64,000 nt of DNA from the NCBI GenBank assembly GCA_965662355.1, contig CBFIHP010000005.1:124001-188000 (forward strand). The letters run 5' to 3'. The notes below the pieces were generated by a model that did no database searches, was not told where the DNA came from, and worked only from the letters and a program-made list of their open reading frames with translations. Shown here piece after piece: positions 1-9,093 of this stretch. Source of the stretch: GCA-2683825 sp965662355 (GTDB taxonomy: Bacteria; Planctomycetota; UBA1135; GCA-002686595). A program made the translations under genes and the position numbers. Position 1 is the stretch's first letter. Each line of letters begins with the position of its first letter.

Positions 1-216
1 GTCGAGCCGGATCGGGCGCGGTGGGGGACGGATGGGTTCGAGGAGAACCCGCATGCGAATGCGCTGCGGTGGGGGACCCTGTACAACTTCGGGTTCGAGG
101 CGGATGTGGCGCCGGTGCGGGGGTATGCGCGGGTTGGGTGGTTCAAGCCGGGTGGGACGGGGGGGGTCACGGTGGAATCTGCGGTTCCGGGGCGACGTGG
201 GGTGGAGAGGCGCTAG
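1..216 (+). CDS. C-terminal fragment of a secreted protein (partial, cut by window start)
   Basis: An open frame runs from base 1 to a TAG at 214-216 and gives about 71 residues. The fragment contains NALRWGTLYNFGFEAD followed by VTV near the end. From memory this resembles a C-terminal segment found on many large secreted planctomycetal proteins, in the form 'NALRWGTLYNFRFD... LGLF(K/R)PG... VTV'. The start and all catalytic parts lie left of the window, so the function of the whole protein cannot be told. It points towards the next gene, which is convergent on the minus strand. Confidence 0.6.
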   Translation, partial: VEPDRARWGTDGFEENPHANALRWGTLYNFGFEADVAPVRGYARVGWFKPGGTGGVTVESAVPGRRGVERR

Positions 217-255
217 GAGCGGTACCCGTATCGCTTGGACCCGAAGCGAAAAGAC

Positions 256-1074
256 CTAGTCCTCCAAAGCCCCCGAAGACTCAATTGCCTGCAACACCCT
301 CTCCTTCCAAGCCGGCCGACAAACCACCAACTCGTGGTTCTTCGGATTCGGCTGGTTGTACCGATGCTCGTCCCCCCGCAATTTGCACACATGCCACCCC
401 AAGGCCCGCGCCACCGTCTCCGGCGCACACGTATCCCATTCCTTCAACCCGATCTTGTGCACATAGATATCCGCGTCTCCCTGCAGCAGACGCGAAACCT
501 TGTATCCCGCACTCCCACACGGGAACAATTCCGCCCCGACGTTCGAAGCGAACTTCTCCACCCAAGGGGGTGTATGACTCCGACTCACAGCCACCTTCGG
601 CGTCCTCTTCAGCTCCGTATCCCCGCGCACGATGTCTCCACCGCCTCGAACACCACCGCGTTCCTTGCCCGGGATCGAAACGCCCCACAGCACCTCTTCC
701 AGGGACGGCAAGGCCACCGCACCCAGAGCGCACTCGCCGCCGATCGTCAGGGCCACGTGCACCGCCCAGTCGTGGCGGCCCTGGGCGAACTCCTTTGTGC
801 CGTCGAGGGGGTCCACGATCCAGGCGCGGCGTTTGTCGAGGCGCTCGGGGGAGTCGACCGTCTCTTCGGAGAGCAGGCCATCCTCGGGGTAGCGTCCGCG
901 CAGGAAGCCCTGTAGGAATCCGTCGGCTGCCTGGTCGCCGATGTCAGCCATCATCTTGCCTTCCCAGCGTTCGCTGTCGCGCAGGGCGAGTACGCGCTGT
1001 CCGGCTTCCTTGGCGATGGAGATGGCAATTTCGAGGTCGCGCTCGATGACGTCGTCGGTGATCTCGGAGCTCAT
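256..1074 (-). CDS. cysQ: Inositol monophosphatase family protein, CysQ-like 3'(2'),5'-bisphosphate nucleotidase
   Basis: A 272-residue cytoplasmic phosphatase of the lithium-sensitive, Mg2+-dependent FIG/IMPase superfamily. The metal-binding residues are all present: EE at 70-71 (LLSEETVDS), DPLDGT at 88-93 (WIVDPLDGTKEF) and WD at 213-214 (KEWDTCAPE). The DGTKEF form and the length suit the CysQ/BPNT branch, which removes the 3'-phosphate of PAP, the by-product of PAPS-dependent sulfotransferases. Three sulfotransferases lie in this window, so PAP disposal would fit, but the gene is not in an operon with them. A simple inositol monophosphatase remains possible. Confidence 0.82.
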   Translation of the reverse strand: MSSEITDDVIERDLEIAISIAKEAGQRVLALRDSERWEGKMMADIGDQAADGFLQGFLRGRYPEDGLLSEETVDSPERLDKRRAWIVDPLDGTKEFAQGRHDWAVHVALTIGGECALGAVALPSLEEVLWGVSIPGKERGGVRGGGDIVRGDTELKRTPKVAVSRSHTPPWVEKFASNVGAELFPCGSAGYKVSRLLQGDADIYVHKIGLKEWDTCAPETVARALGWHVCKLRGDEHRYNQPNPKNHELVVCRPAWKERVLQAIESSGALED

Positions 1075-1140
1075 GCCCGCAGTATCGGCCGAATCACCGT
1101 CAGGTCCAAGGCCCGGGGGGCATTCTCTGCGTCGCCCGGT

Positions 1141-2337
1141 TCAGTCCGGTGAGGGACGAAACAGGGCCACTGAGGCCGTGAAACCGTGCAGAAAGTTACG
1201 CCCGCCCACCGGGCCGATTTCGCCGGCGGCGAAGAAGCCAGCCACGGGGATGTCGACCTGCAGGCCGTCGCGGATGCAGTTGGCGTCGTGGTCGGGCACC
1301 TTGAAGAGACGCGAGCCGCGGCCGTTGCACGAGAAGATCAAGGCCCCCGCGGATTGAGGTTCGGCCGAGAGCTCGCCGCCGCCTTGCGTGCCCATGAGAA
1401 AACGCAGGTCCTCCCCGGCGGATTCGGCGTCGCGTACGAGCAACTGGACCGTCTGGCCGCGCCGGACGAAGTCGGCCACGGCGATGGCCCGTTCGCGCTG
1501 GTGCAGCCCCATGATCAGCCGCACGAGGAAGTCCCCGCGCCGGAACGTGGTCCGCGTGGCGTCGATCGCGAGCCCCATGAAGGGCGCGGATTGCATCAGC
1601 TCTTGGTCGGCTTTGGGAAGGCTGGTCCAGGTCTCCATCAAGACCTCCAGGGCCGGCCGACCGCCCAGTTTGCGGATCATGCTGCGGTCGCAATCGGTGA
1701 TCACCCAGGGTTTGCCGACCGGACGACAGCCCTGGGAGACGACCGGCCGCAATTCGATCGCCCCTTCGAGCACGACCCCGATGCACCCGGACTCACGGAC
1801 CCCTTCCGTGGTGAAGAAGAGGGTTTGGCCCTTGTGATCGGCTCCGCTGGCGAGGCCCCCCATGACGGGCACGCCGGCAAAGCGTTCGTTGAGCTCGCGC
1901 AGAAACGGATCGATGGGGAAGGTGAAGGGGTCGACGGTCATGATGACCGAAGAGCGCTCCGGATCGCCGATCGGCGGATAGGCCGTGAATTCGGGCTCGT
2001 CATCGCCTCTCTGCTGGGCCGAGACCTCGAAGTAGCGCACGTCCGTGCCCGGCAAGGAGGCGGCCCAGACGGACAGGCCCGGTTCGCCTTCGACCTCGCG
2101 CCCACGCCCGATGACGCTCTGCGCGGTACAGCCGATCACGACCTCGGTACCCGTTGCCCGGGCCAGCTCTGGCCCTAGATCTTCCAGGCCGGCTCCAAGA
2201 TGGTGGGTCGCGAAGGCGCAGACCAGATCGGGAATCCTCCCATCGAGCGAAGCTGACAGTTCGCTGGTGACTTCGCGGATCGCTGCAGCGGAGTCACTGT
2301 TGCAGGAAAGGGCGCTCGCGAAACGGGGATCAGGCAT
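1141..2337 (-). CDS. FIST domain-containing sensory protein
   Basis: A protein of about 398 residues consisting of a FIST N domain followed by a FIST C domain, with no output domain attached. The visible signatures are the GCTAQSVIGRGREVEGEPGLSVWAASLPG segment of FIST N and the later PVMGGLASGADHKGQTLFF and GCRPVGKPWVITDCDRSMI segments. FIST proteins are thought to bind small molecules such as amino acids, often beside two-component systems; no partner is adjacent here. The frame stays open to 2502, but the extra N-terminus is Arg/Pro-rich low-complexity sequence, so I start at the ATG at 2337. The Shine-Dalgarno signal is weak. Confidence 0.8.
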   Translation of the reverse strand: MPDPRFASALSCNSDSAAAIREVTSELSASLDGRIPDLVCAFATHHLGAGLEDLGPELARATGTEVVIGCTAQSVIGRGREVEGEPGLSVWAASLPGTDVRYFEVSAQQRGDDEPEFTAYPPIGDPERSSVIMTVDPFTFPIDPFLRELNERFAGVPVMGGLASGADHKGQTLFFTTEGVRESGCIGVVLEGAIELRPVVSQGCRPVGKPWVITDCDRSMIRKLGGRPALEVLMETWTSLPKADQELMQSAPFMGLAIDATRTTFRRGDFLVRLIMGLHQRERAIAVADFVRRGQTVQLLVRDAESAGEDLRFLMGTQGGGELSAEPQSAGALIFSCNGRGSRLFKVPDHDANCIRDGLQVDIPVAGFFAAGEIGPVGGRNFLHGFTASVALFRPSPD

Positions 2338-2753
2338 AGGCAGGGGCCGCGGGGATCCGCTGACAGCGCGGTTCCCCTCCGCCCCTATCCTCGCCCTCGA
2401 ACGGGAATTCTCCAAGGGAGGGTCTGGGATCTTGATCGTGTCGGACAGCAGACGCCGTCGTGGGTGACAACCTAGGAATCGCCGACAGAGCCGTCGCGCC
2501 ATCTCGGTCCGGCCTTCCCGGGCACTCTGGCTCGAATCCTCCGATGTGCCGCTGCGTCTCCTCCGCTCGCAGCTAACTTACGATCGAGGCGAACTTCCGA
2601 CCGAATTGGGGGGGGGCTCTCGCCAAGCGCGTGGCAAAATTGCTCGCCAAATTGGGCGGATCTAGCCCTATGAGAGCCTGTCCTTAAGCGCTCCCACCAA
2701 CCCCGTACCCGTCTCTTCTATCCCCTCATGCCTCAAAAACGGGGCTCAGAGCG
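2338..2753. other. Intergenic region between divergent FIST and korAB genes
   Basis: About 416 bases without a supported gene. It must carry the promoters of the FIST gene (leftward) and the korAB operon (rightward). A G9 run lies near 2609-2617, and near-repeats 'ggcaaaattg' and 'gccaaattgg' lie around 2630-2660. I could not identify convincing -35/-10 boxes or an operator by eye. Confidence 0.4.
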
Positions 2754-4613
2754 ATGACCAAGACGAAAGAACCCGGCGCCGAGCTTCCGCTACAACAGCA
2801 GGAAGAAGTCACCATCCGCTTCGCGGGTGATTCAGGTGACGGGATGCAGGTCACCGGCAACCAATTCACCAACACCTCCGCGATGGTCGGCAACGACCTC
2901 GCGACGTTGCCGGACTTCCCCGCCGAGATTCGAGCCCCTGCCGGAACGCGGCCGGGGGTCTCGGGGTTCCAGATCCACTTCAGCTCTGCGGATGTGCACA
3001 CCCCCGGTGATGCGCCCGACGTGCTTGTGGCGATGAATCCCGCGGCCTTGATCGTCAATATCGGCGATCTCAAGCAAGGCGGATTGCTCATCGTCAACAC
3101 CGGCAGCTTCGGTCCGAACGACCTGAAGAAGGCGCGCCTCGAGACCAACCCGTTGGAGGACGGGACGGTGGACGGCTACCGCGTCATCGAGATCAACATC
3201 CACGAACGCGTGAAGCTGGCTCTGAAGGATTCACCGCTCTCGACCAAGGATGTCCAGCGCTGCAAGAACTTCTACACCCTCGGGCTCATGTACTGGCTCT
3301 ACAGTCGGCCGCTCGAACCGACCATGAACTGGTTGAAGGAGAAGTTTGCGAAGAAGCCCGATCTGGTGGAAGCGAACGTGAAGGCGCTGCAGGCTGGCTA
3401 CAACGCCGGCGACATCCACGAGATGTTCCAGGGCCGCTACGAGGTGGATGCCTGTACCGAGCTGTCGGCGGGTACCTACCGCAACATCATGGGCAATCAA
3501 GCCCTGGGACTGGGTCTGATCGCTGGAGCGGAACAGGCAGGCCTCAAGCTCTTTCTCGGCGCTTACCCGATCACGCCGGCCACGGACCTCTTGCACCAGC
3601 TGGCGCTCTACAAGAACTTCGGCGTGCTGACCTTCCAGGCGGAAGACGAGATCGCGGCGATCTGTTCCGCACTGGGCGCATCCTTCACAGGCCGTCTCGG
3701 GATCACCAGCACGTCGGGGCCGGGTCTTGCGCTGAAGACAGAAGCCATGGGCCTTGCGGTTTCGACCGAGCTGCCCCTGGTTATCGTCGACGTTCAGCGT
3801 GCTGGCCCATCGACCGGGATGCCGACCAAGGTCGAGCAAACCGATCTGTTGCAATCGATCTTCGGCCGCAACGGTGAGGCTCCGATCCCCGTGCTGGCGG
3901 CCTCCACGCCGGCGGATGCGTTCGACTGTGCCGTCGAGGCTTGCCGCATCGCCGTCGAGTACATGACGCCGGTCTTGCTGCTCAGCGACAACTACATCGC
4001 TAATGGTTCGGAGCCCTGGAGGCTGCCGGACATGGACTCGCTTCCGCAGTTCAAGGTCAAGTTCCATACGGAGACGGAGGGCTTTCTGCCCTTCGGCCGC
4101 GACGAGCGCGGCGTCCGCCCCTGGGTCAAAGCGGGTACACCGGGTCTCCAGCACCGTATCGGTGGTCTGGAGAAGGAAGACGGAACAGGCAACGTCAGCT
4201 ACGACGCCGACAACCACGCGCTCATGACGCACCGTCGCCATGATCGCATCCAAGGCGTGCGCGATTCGATCGAGACGCCGAAGGTCAACGGGCCGGAGAA
4301 GGGGGATGTTCTGTTGCTAGGCTGGGGCGGCACCCGTGGCTCGATTCAGAGTTCCTCGGAACGCCTACGCGAGCAGGGTCTGGCCGTCGCCAACGTGCAC
4401 TTGCGTCACCTGTGGCCCCTGCCGAAGGGCTTGAACGAGATGTTCTCGAACTACAAGTCCGTGATGGTCTGTGAACTGAATCTCGGTCAGCTCTTCCGGG
4501 TGTTGCGCTCAGAGATGCCGCAGCACAACTTCATCTCCTACACCAAGGTCGAGGGCAAGCCGTTCCGGTCCTCGGAAATCGTCGATAACGTCCAGGAACT
4601 GATCAAGAAGTAG
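2754..4613 (+). CDS. korA: 2-oxoacid:acceptor (ferredoxin) oxidoreductase, alpha subunit (gamma-alpha fusion)
   Basis: A 619-residue subunit that together with the next gene oxidatively decarboxylates a 2-oxoacid, probably 2-oxoglutarate, to the acyl-CoA while reducing ferredoxin. The N-terminal gamma domain (about 20-190) begins with IRFAGDSGDGMQVTGNQF. The pyrimidine-binding PFOR domain (about 230-600) carries the family motif YPITPATDL and then FQAEDEIAAICSALGASFTG with TSTSGPGLALKTEA. The length and fused architecture match the two-subunit KorAB type. Only two bases separate its stop from the korB start. The ATG at 2754 follows a weak purine stretch. Substrate choice (2-oxoglutarate versus pyruvate or other) is inferred from family resemblance. 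Confidence 0.92.
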   Translation: MTKTKEPGAELPLQQQEEVTIRFAGDSGDGMQVTGNQFTNTSAMVGNDLATLPDFPAEIRAPAGTRPGVSGFQIHFSSADVHTPGDAPDVLVAMNPAALIVNIGDLKQGGLLIVNTGSFGPNDLKKARLETNPLEDGTVDGYRVIEINIHERVKLALKDSPLSTKDVQRCKNFYTLGLMYWLYSRPLEPTMNWLKEKFAKKPDLVEANVKALQAGYNAGDIHEMFQGRYEVDACTELSAGTYRNIMGNQALGLGLIAGAEQAGLKLFLGAYPITPATDLLHQLALYKNFGVLTFQAEDEIAAICSALGASFTGRLGITSTSGPGLALKTEAMGLAVSTELPLVIVDVQRAGPSTGMPTKVEQTDLLQSIFGRNGEAPIPVLAASTPADAFDCAVEACRIAVEYMTPVLLLSDNYIANGSEPWRLPDMDSLPQFKVKFHTETEGFLPFGRDERGVRPWVKAGTPGLQHRIGGLEKEDGTGNVSYDADNHALMTHRRHDRIQGVRDSIETPKVNGPEKGDVLLLGWGGTRGSIQSSSERLREQGLAVANVHLRHLWPLPKGLNEMFSNYKSVMVCELNLGQLFRVLRSEMPQHNFISYTKVEGKPFRSSEIVDNVQELIKK

Positions 4614-4615
4614 CC

Positions 4616-5614
<999 letters not shown>

Positions 5615-5645
5615 TCCGCCATTCACCCGTCCACGTGGTTTCAAA

Positions 5646-5680
5646 GGCCCGATGCACCCCAGCATCGGGCCTTTTTTCTT
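5646..5680 (+). terminator. Rho-independent terminator of korAB
   Basis: A perfect 10-bp stem, GGCCCGATGC (5646-5655) with GCATCGGGCC (5662-5671), a six-base loop and an immediate run of six T then CTT. This is a textbook intrinsic terminator 31 bases after the korB stop. Confidence 0.93.
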
Positions 5681-5711
5681 GTCCCATTGTCATGGTCGAT
5701 CGGGGCAAATG

Positions 5712-5746
5712 AAAAGAGCCCCATGGTCCTACCGGCCATGGGGCTC
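5712..5746 (-). terminator. Rho-independent terminator of the small minus-strand gene
   Basis: A perfect 11-bp inverted repeat, GAGCCCCATGG (5716-5726) and CCATGGGGCTC (5736-5746), with a nine-base loop. Read on the minus strand the stem is followed by TTTTC. It therefore terminates leftward transcription from the gene at 5814-6122, back to back with the korAB terminator. Confidence 0.8.
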
Positions 5747-5813
5747 CCCTTCCCTCTTGGGTTCCAGACGGGTCAGCCGGCCCGTTTGGCTCCCTCCTTT
5801 GGGTTGAGCGGTG

Positions 5814-6122
5814 CTACTTGATGATGTCGCCGAGCTTGCGCACGCGGCGAATGCCGACGGAGGGAAAGACCAGGTCGCGGTGTTCGACGGGGATGCCGTA
5901 CTTGGCGGTTTGGCGGATGAAGTCTTCGCTGTCCGCGGCTTCCTTCAGCGGGTGGGCGGCGGCGTCGTGCATCAGCACTTCGAAGCCGTTCGTTTGGTCG
6001 AAGCGCCCGATGTAGACCATTTCAGACGTTTCGACGACCAGGTTGATGCCGTGCGGCGCTTGTGCGATGTTCATGATCTCTTCGGTGTCGTGTGAGTCGT
6101 TGTTCTCAGGACTGGGCGCCAT
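5814..6122 (-). CDS. Small conserved-looking protein of unknown function
   Basis: About 102 residues from the second of two adjacent ATG codons. That ATG has GGAGG six bases upstream; the ATG three bases earlier, at 6125, would leave only a three-base spacing. The protein is soluble, has no signal peptide or membrane segment, and contains MNIAQAPHGINLVVETSEMVYIGRFD and ends VGIRRVRKLGDIIK. I recognise no domain. It is preceded by the GT39-TPR gene on the same strand (gap about 230 bases) and has its own terminator, so it is probably transcribed separately. The open frame starting at 6164 and the internal ATG at 6074 are alternatives. Confidence 0.6.
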   Translation of the reverse strand: MAPSPENNDSHDTEEIMNIAQAPHGINLVVETSEMVYIGRFDQTNGFEVLMHDAAAHPLKEAADSEDFIRQTAKYGIPVEHRDLVFPSVGIRRVRKLGDIIK

Positions 6123-6349
6123 CATCGGCCTCCGCGGGGCTTGGAACTGAATCGGTGTCAGCAAGGACGTCGTAAGGGGTGAGGTGAGTGTAACGCGCTA
6201 ACTCGAGCCTTGCACAGAACCCACCCCTGTGGGGCTCTGGACGGTTCGGGTGTCGGACGGCTACTGCGAGCCTTACTCGTGACGAACCGATGTCGAAGCG
6301 CTTTCGCAGAGCTCGGCCGGATCACACCTACGAGCCTGTTCCTGAGGGC

Positions 6350-8512
6350 TCAATCACTCGGGAGCGGATCGACGTGGAAGGGCTTTCCAGAACGCACGCG
6401 GGCGAGCGCGTCATCCCAGCGTGAGGGCACCGGATCGAGAGAGCGCGCTCGTTCCAGCTGGGCCAGGGCTTCGTCGAAGCGCCCCAGCTCGGCCAGGGCG
6501 AAGGCACGTGTCGCCAGGACCTCGGGGTCGTTTTCGTTAATGGCCAGGGCACGATCCGCATACCCGAGGGCCGCTGTACCGTCCCGGAGCGAGGCGTTCG
6601 GGTGGGTGGCCAGCAAGAGGGGCAGGAGTTTCAGCGAGGGCCGGAAGTCCGGGGCCTGCTGCAGCGTCTCTATTAAGGAGGAGATCGCGTCGGCGGCGCG
6701 CCCCTGGGCCAGCCGCACGTGGGCCAGGTTGTGCCGGGCATCGGAAAAGGAGGCGCGCCGCAGAAGTGCCAGCTGATACGCCGCCGCGGCCTCTTCCAGC
6801 TGTCCCTCCTGGCGACGGAGGAGCCCGCGATAGTAGTTCGCCATGTCGTGTCCCGGATCGAGGCTGAGCGCGCGACCCAGGGCGCGCTCTGCCGCGGGGA
6901 AGCGACTGCGCATGGCGTGTAACGAACCCAGCTCGGCCCAGGCGTCTGCGGCAAACTCGGCGCCCTCGCGAATCGAATCGGTGAAGATGTCCTCGGCTTC
7001 CTCGTGACGCCCCAGAAACTTCAACGCCAGACCGTGGTTGAAGAGCGCAGCGGCGTCTCCGGGATCCTCTAGCAGGCCCTTGGCGGCCGCGGCTTCCGCA
7101 CGTTCGTATTCCCCTTGGCGGAGAAGTTCACTCGCTATGTTGGCATAGCTGGTCGTGATCGGATTGCCGGCCGGGTGCCAGGGCAAAGGCAAGAGTGTCA
7201 CGACAAGGAGCGCGAGCCCGAGTGCGCGTGCCTGCAGGATTCCCTTGCCACCGAGCCTACGTTGTTCGCGAAGCGCCATTGCTCCCACGCCCACGAAGGG
7301 CAAGAGCAACGGCACGAGCCCCATGCGGAAGCGGCCCGTGACGAAGAAGGGCAAGAGGCTCACTACCAGTGCGCCCATCGCGAGCATGAGCAACAACGCG
7401 AGCCTGTTTCGTGGGCGAGACCACATCCCGATGGCCGCAAGAGGCAAGACCAACCAGAACCGCAGTGGCCACCCCAGCACGTTCAAGACCCAGGACTCTT
7501 GGCGATACGCCTCGAATGACACCGCGTCCATGTACTCCGCGCCGTTGACGAGAAACAAGAGCTTGCGCCCCGCCAAACCCAGGCAGCGCAACGGATCCTC
7601 CCCGATCTCGTGCAGTGCCGCGTTGGCAAAGAACCCCGAAACTTCGCCCGGGCTCAGCTCCCTTCCACTCTGCTCCTCCGCGAAACGCCTGGCGTCCGCA
7701 GCCTCGTAGTCGATGTGCCCGCGGCCGCCAAGGAGCGGAACATAGAACCCATCGGCGTGCGGCCCGTTTCCTATGTAGAGGTTTACACCGGCGTTCGAGG
7801 CCGTCGGCAGGAAGCTCCCACCCAAGGCAGCGTTGCGCATGCCGACGGGTATCAGGACCAAGGCGAGCCCCGTTGCCGCGAACGCGAGTGCCCTGCGCCC
7901 AGCTGTCCGCATCAGGAACCAGGAGCAGGGGAGTATCAGGATCGCCGCGTTCTCACGCGTCAGCGTCAGTAGGCCCGCCACGATACCGATGGTCATGGCT
8001 GCGCGATGAGGCGATTTCGATCGACCGAGCCTCTCACAAAGAAGGAACAACAAGGCCAGGAGAAACAGCCCGAGCGAGGTCTTCTGCAGGAGTCCATCGC
8101 TCCAGATCCATGGGCTGTACAAAGCCGCGGCGAATCCCGCGATGCGCCCCGCGCCAATACTGGCCATGCGCGTGGTGAGAGCGGCGATCATTCCAGAGGC
8201 CAAGGCTCCGAGGATTCCTTGCAGGAGGCGCGGGAAGAGGAACCCCTCTCCGAACACCCCAAAGTGGATCCCGAGGACGTACGGATACAGAGGCGCCTGA
8301 TAGAAGACCTCGCTGCCGAACCAATCGCCCGCCGCGATTCTCCTTGCCCAATCGACGTAGCCCCGCGCATCGCCGACTGGTACGGCCGCAAGCTCGCTCG
8401 TGCTGAGCTCGAAGACGGCCAACCAGCGCAGAAGCAACGCCACGCCGCAAACGAGTGCCAAGTCGCGTCTGGACATTCCCGTCGCCGGATCGTTAGTTAC
8501 TTCGCCGTTCAT
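6350..8512 (-). CDS. Membrane glycosyltransferase (GT39/ArnT-like) with C-terminal TPR repeats
   Basis: About 720 residues in two halves. The N-terminal half (about 10-430) is polytopic with many hydrophobic segments. It carries the GT-C hallmark VPVGDARGYVDWARRIAAGDW followed by FYQAPLYPYVLG, consistent with a polyprenyl-phosphate-sugar-dependent transferase of the dolichyl-phosphate-mannose mannosyltransferase type. The C-terminal part (about 480-715) is a run of tetratricopeptide repeats, for example LFNHGLALKFLGRHEEAEDIF and AERALGRALSLDPGHDMANYYRG. The frame is open to 8707, but that extension lies on the opposite strand of the MOSC gene, so the ATG at 8512 is preferred. Acceptor and sugar are unknown. 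Confidence 0.82.
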   Translation of the reverse strand: MNGEVTNDPATGMSRRDLALVCGVALLLRWLAVFELSTSELAAVPVGDARGYVDWARRIAAGDWFGSEVFYQAPLYPYVLGIHFGVFGEGFLFPRLLQGILGALASGMIAALTTRMASIGAGRIAGFAAALYSPWIWSDGLLQKTSLGLFLLALLFLLCERLGRSKSPHRAAMTIGIVAGLLTLTRENAAILILPCSWFLMRTAGRRALAFAATGLALVLIPVGMRNAALGGSFLPTASNAGVNLYIGNGPHADGFYVPLLGGRGHIDYEAADARRFAEEQSGRELSPGEVSGFFANAALHEIGEDPLRCLGLAGRKLLFLVNGAEYMDAVSFEAYRQESWVLNVLGWPLRFWLVLPLAAIGMWSRPRNRLALLLMLAMGALVVSLLPFFVTGRFRMGLVPLLLPFVGVGAMALREQRRLGGKGILQARALGLALLVVTLLPLPWHPAGNPITTSYANIASELLRQGEYERAEAAAAKGLLEDPGDAAALFNHGLALKFLGRHEEAEDIFTDSIREGAEFAADAWAELGSLHAMRSRFPAAERALGRALSLDPGHDMANYYRGLLRRQEGQLEEAAAAYQLALLRRASFSDARHNLAHVRLAQGRAADAISSLIETLQQAPDFRPSLKLLPLLLATHPNASLRDGTAALGYADRALAINENDPEVLATRAFALAELGRFDEALAQLERARSLDPVPSRWDDALARVRSGKPFHVDPLPSD

Positions 8513-8563
8513 AGGTTGGAAGCGCTCCGCATCTGCGCGGAGGGCTGGTACTTTACACGCACG

Positions 8564-9061
8564 ATGTCTGTGTCCGAGCTTCTGAACCAATTCCCCCGCA
8601 GAGGGCAGCTCGAGTGGATCGGGCTTTCCCCGAAGCGACGCGCGCCCATCCAATCCGTCGACGAGGCCGTGATGGCACCTGGGACCGGGCTGGAAGGCGA
8701 CCACCATTCACGCTCGGGACGCGGGAAGCGCCAGGTGACGCTGATCCAGGCCGAGCACATCGCCGTGATGGCCAATCTGATCGGCCGCGAGGTTCGGCCG
8801 GAGGAGTTGCGACGCAATCTTGTCGTCTCGGGGATCAATCTGGCGGCTCTCAAGGGCGTGCGTTTTCGCGTCGGCGAAGCGCTCCTGGAGGGGACGGGTC
8901 CGTGCCATCCGTGTTCTCGCATGGAGGAAAATCTCGGCCCCGGCGGCCTGAATGCCATGCGCGGCCATGGTGGCCTGACGGCGATCGTGCTCGAGGGAGC
9001 CACGCTTCGGGTCGGCGATGCTGTATGGGCTGTCGAGTCCGTATCCTCCGGGTCGGCCTAA
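8564..9061 (+). CDS. MOSC domain-containing protein
   Basis: A 165-residue stand-alone MOSC domain. These are beta-barrel proteins related to molybdenum-cofactor sulfurase C-termini that bind sulfur or metal-sulfur groups. Visible family features are GLEGDHHSRSGRGKRQVTLIQAEHI, the RRNLVVSGINLAALKGVRFRVGEALLEGTG block, and the conserved cysteines of CHPCSRMEE. The ATG at 8564 is chosen over an open frame reaching left to 8006, which is antisense to the GT39-TPR gene. The two genes diverge from a 51-base gap. The physiological substrate is not known for this subfamily. Confidence 0.85.
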   Translation: MSVSELLNQFPRRGQLEWIGLSPKRRAPIQSVDEAVMAPGTGLEGDHHSRSGRGKRQVTLIQAEHIAVMANLIGREVRPEELRRNLVVSGINLAALKGVRFRVGEALLEGTGPCHPCSRMEENLGPGGLNAMRGHGGLTAIVLEGATLRVGDAVWAVESVSSGSA

Positions 9062-9093
9062 GGACTTTTCGCGATCTGCCGATGTAGGAAGGA

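Noticed and set aside
21..1049. Long plus-strand open frame of 342 codons
   Set aside because: It is Pro/Arg-rich and lies antisense to the CysQ-like gene, whose catalytic motifs are clear.
3231..4253. 340-codon minus-strand frame
   Set aside because: Antisense to korA; a GC-rich shadow without recognisable domains.
6216..6240. Possible terminator hairpin (CCCAC...GTGGG) downstream of the GT39-TPR gene
   Set aside because: The stem is short and has no T-run on either strand.
8525..8542. Hairpin CTCCGC...GCGGAG in the MOSC 5' leader
   Set aside because: A six-pair stem is expected by chance in this composition and matches no riboswitch I know.
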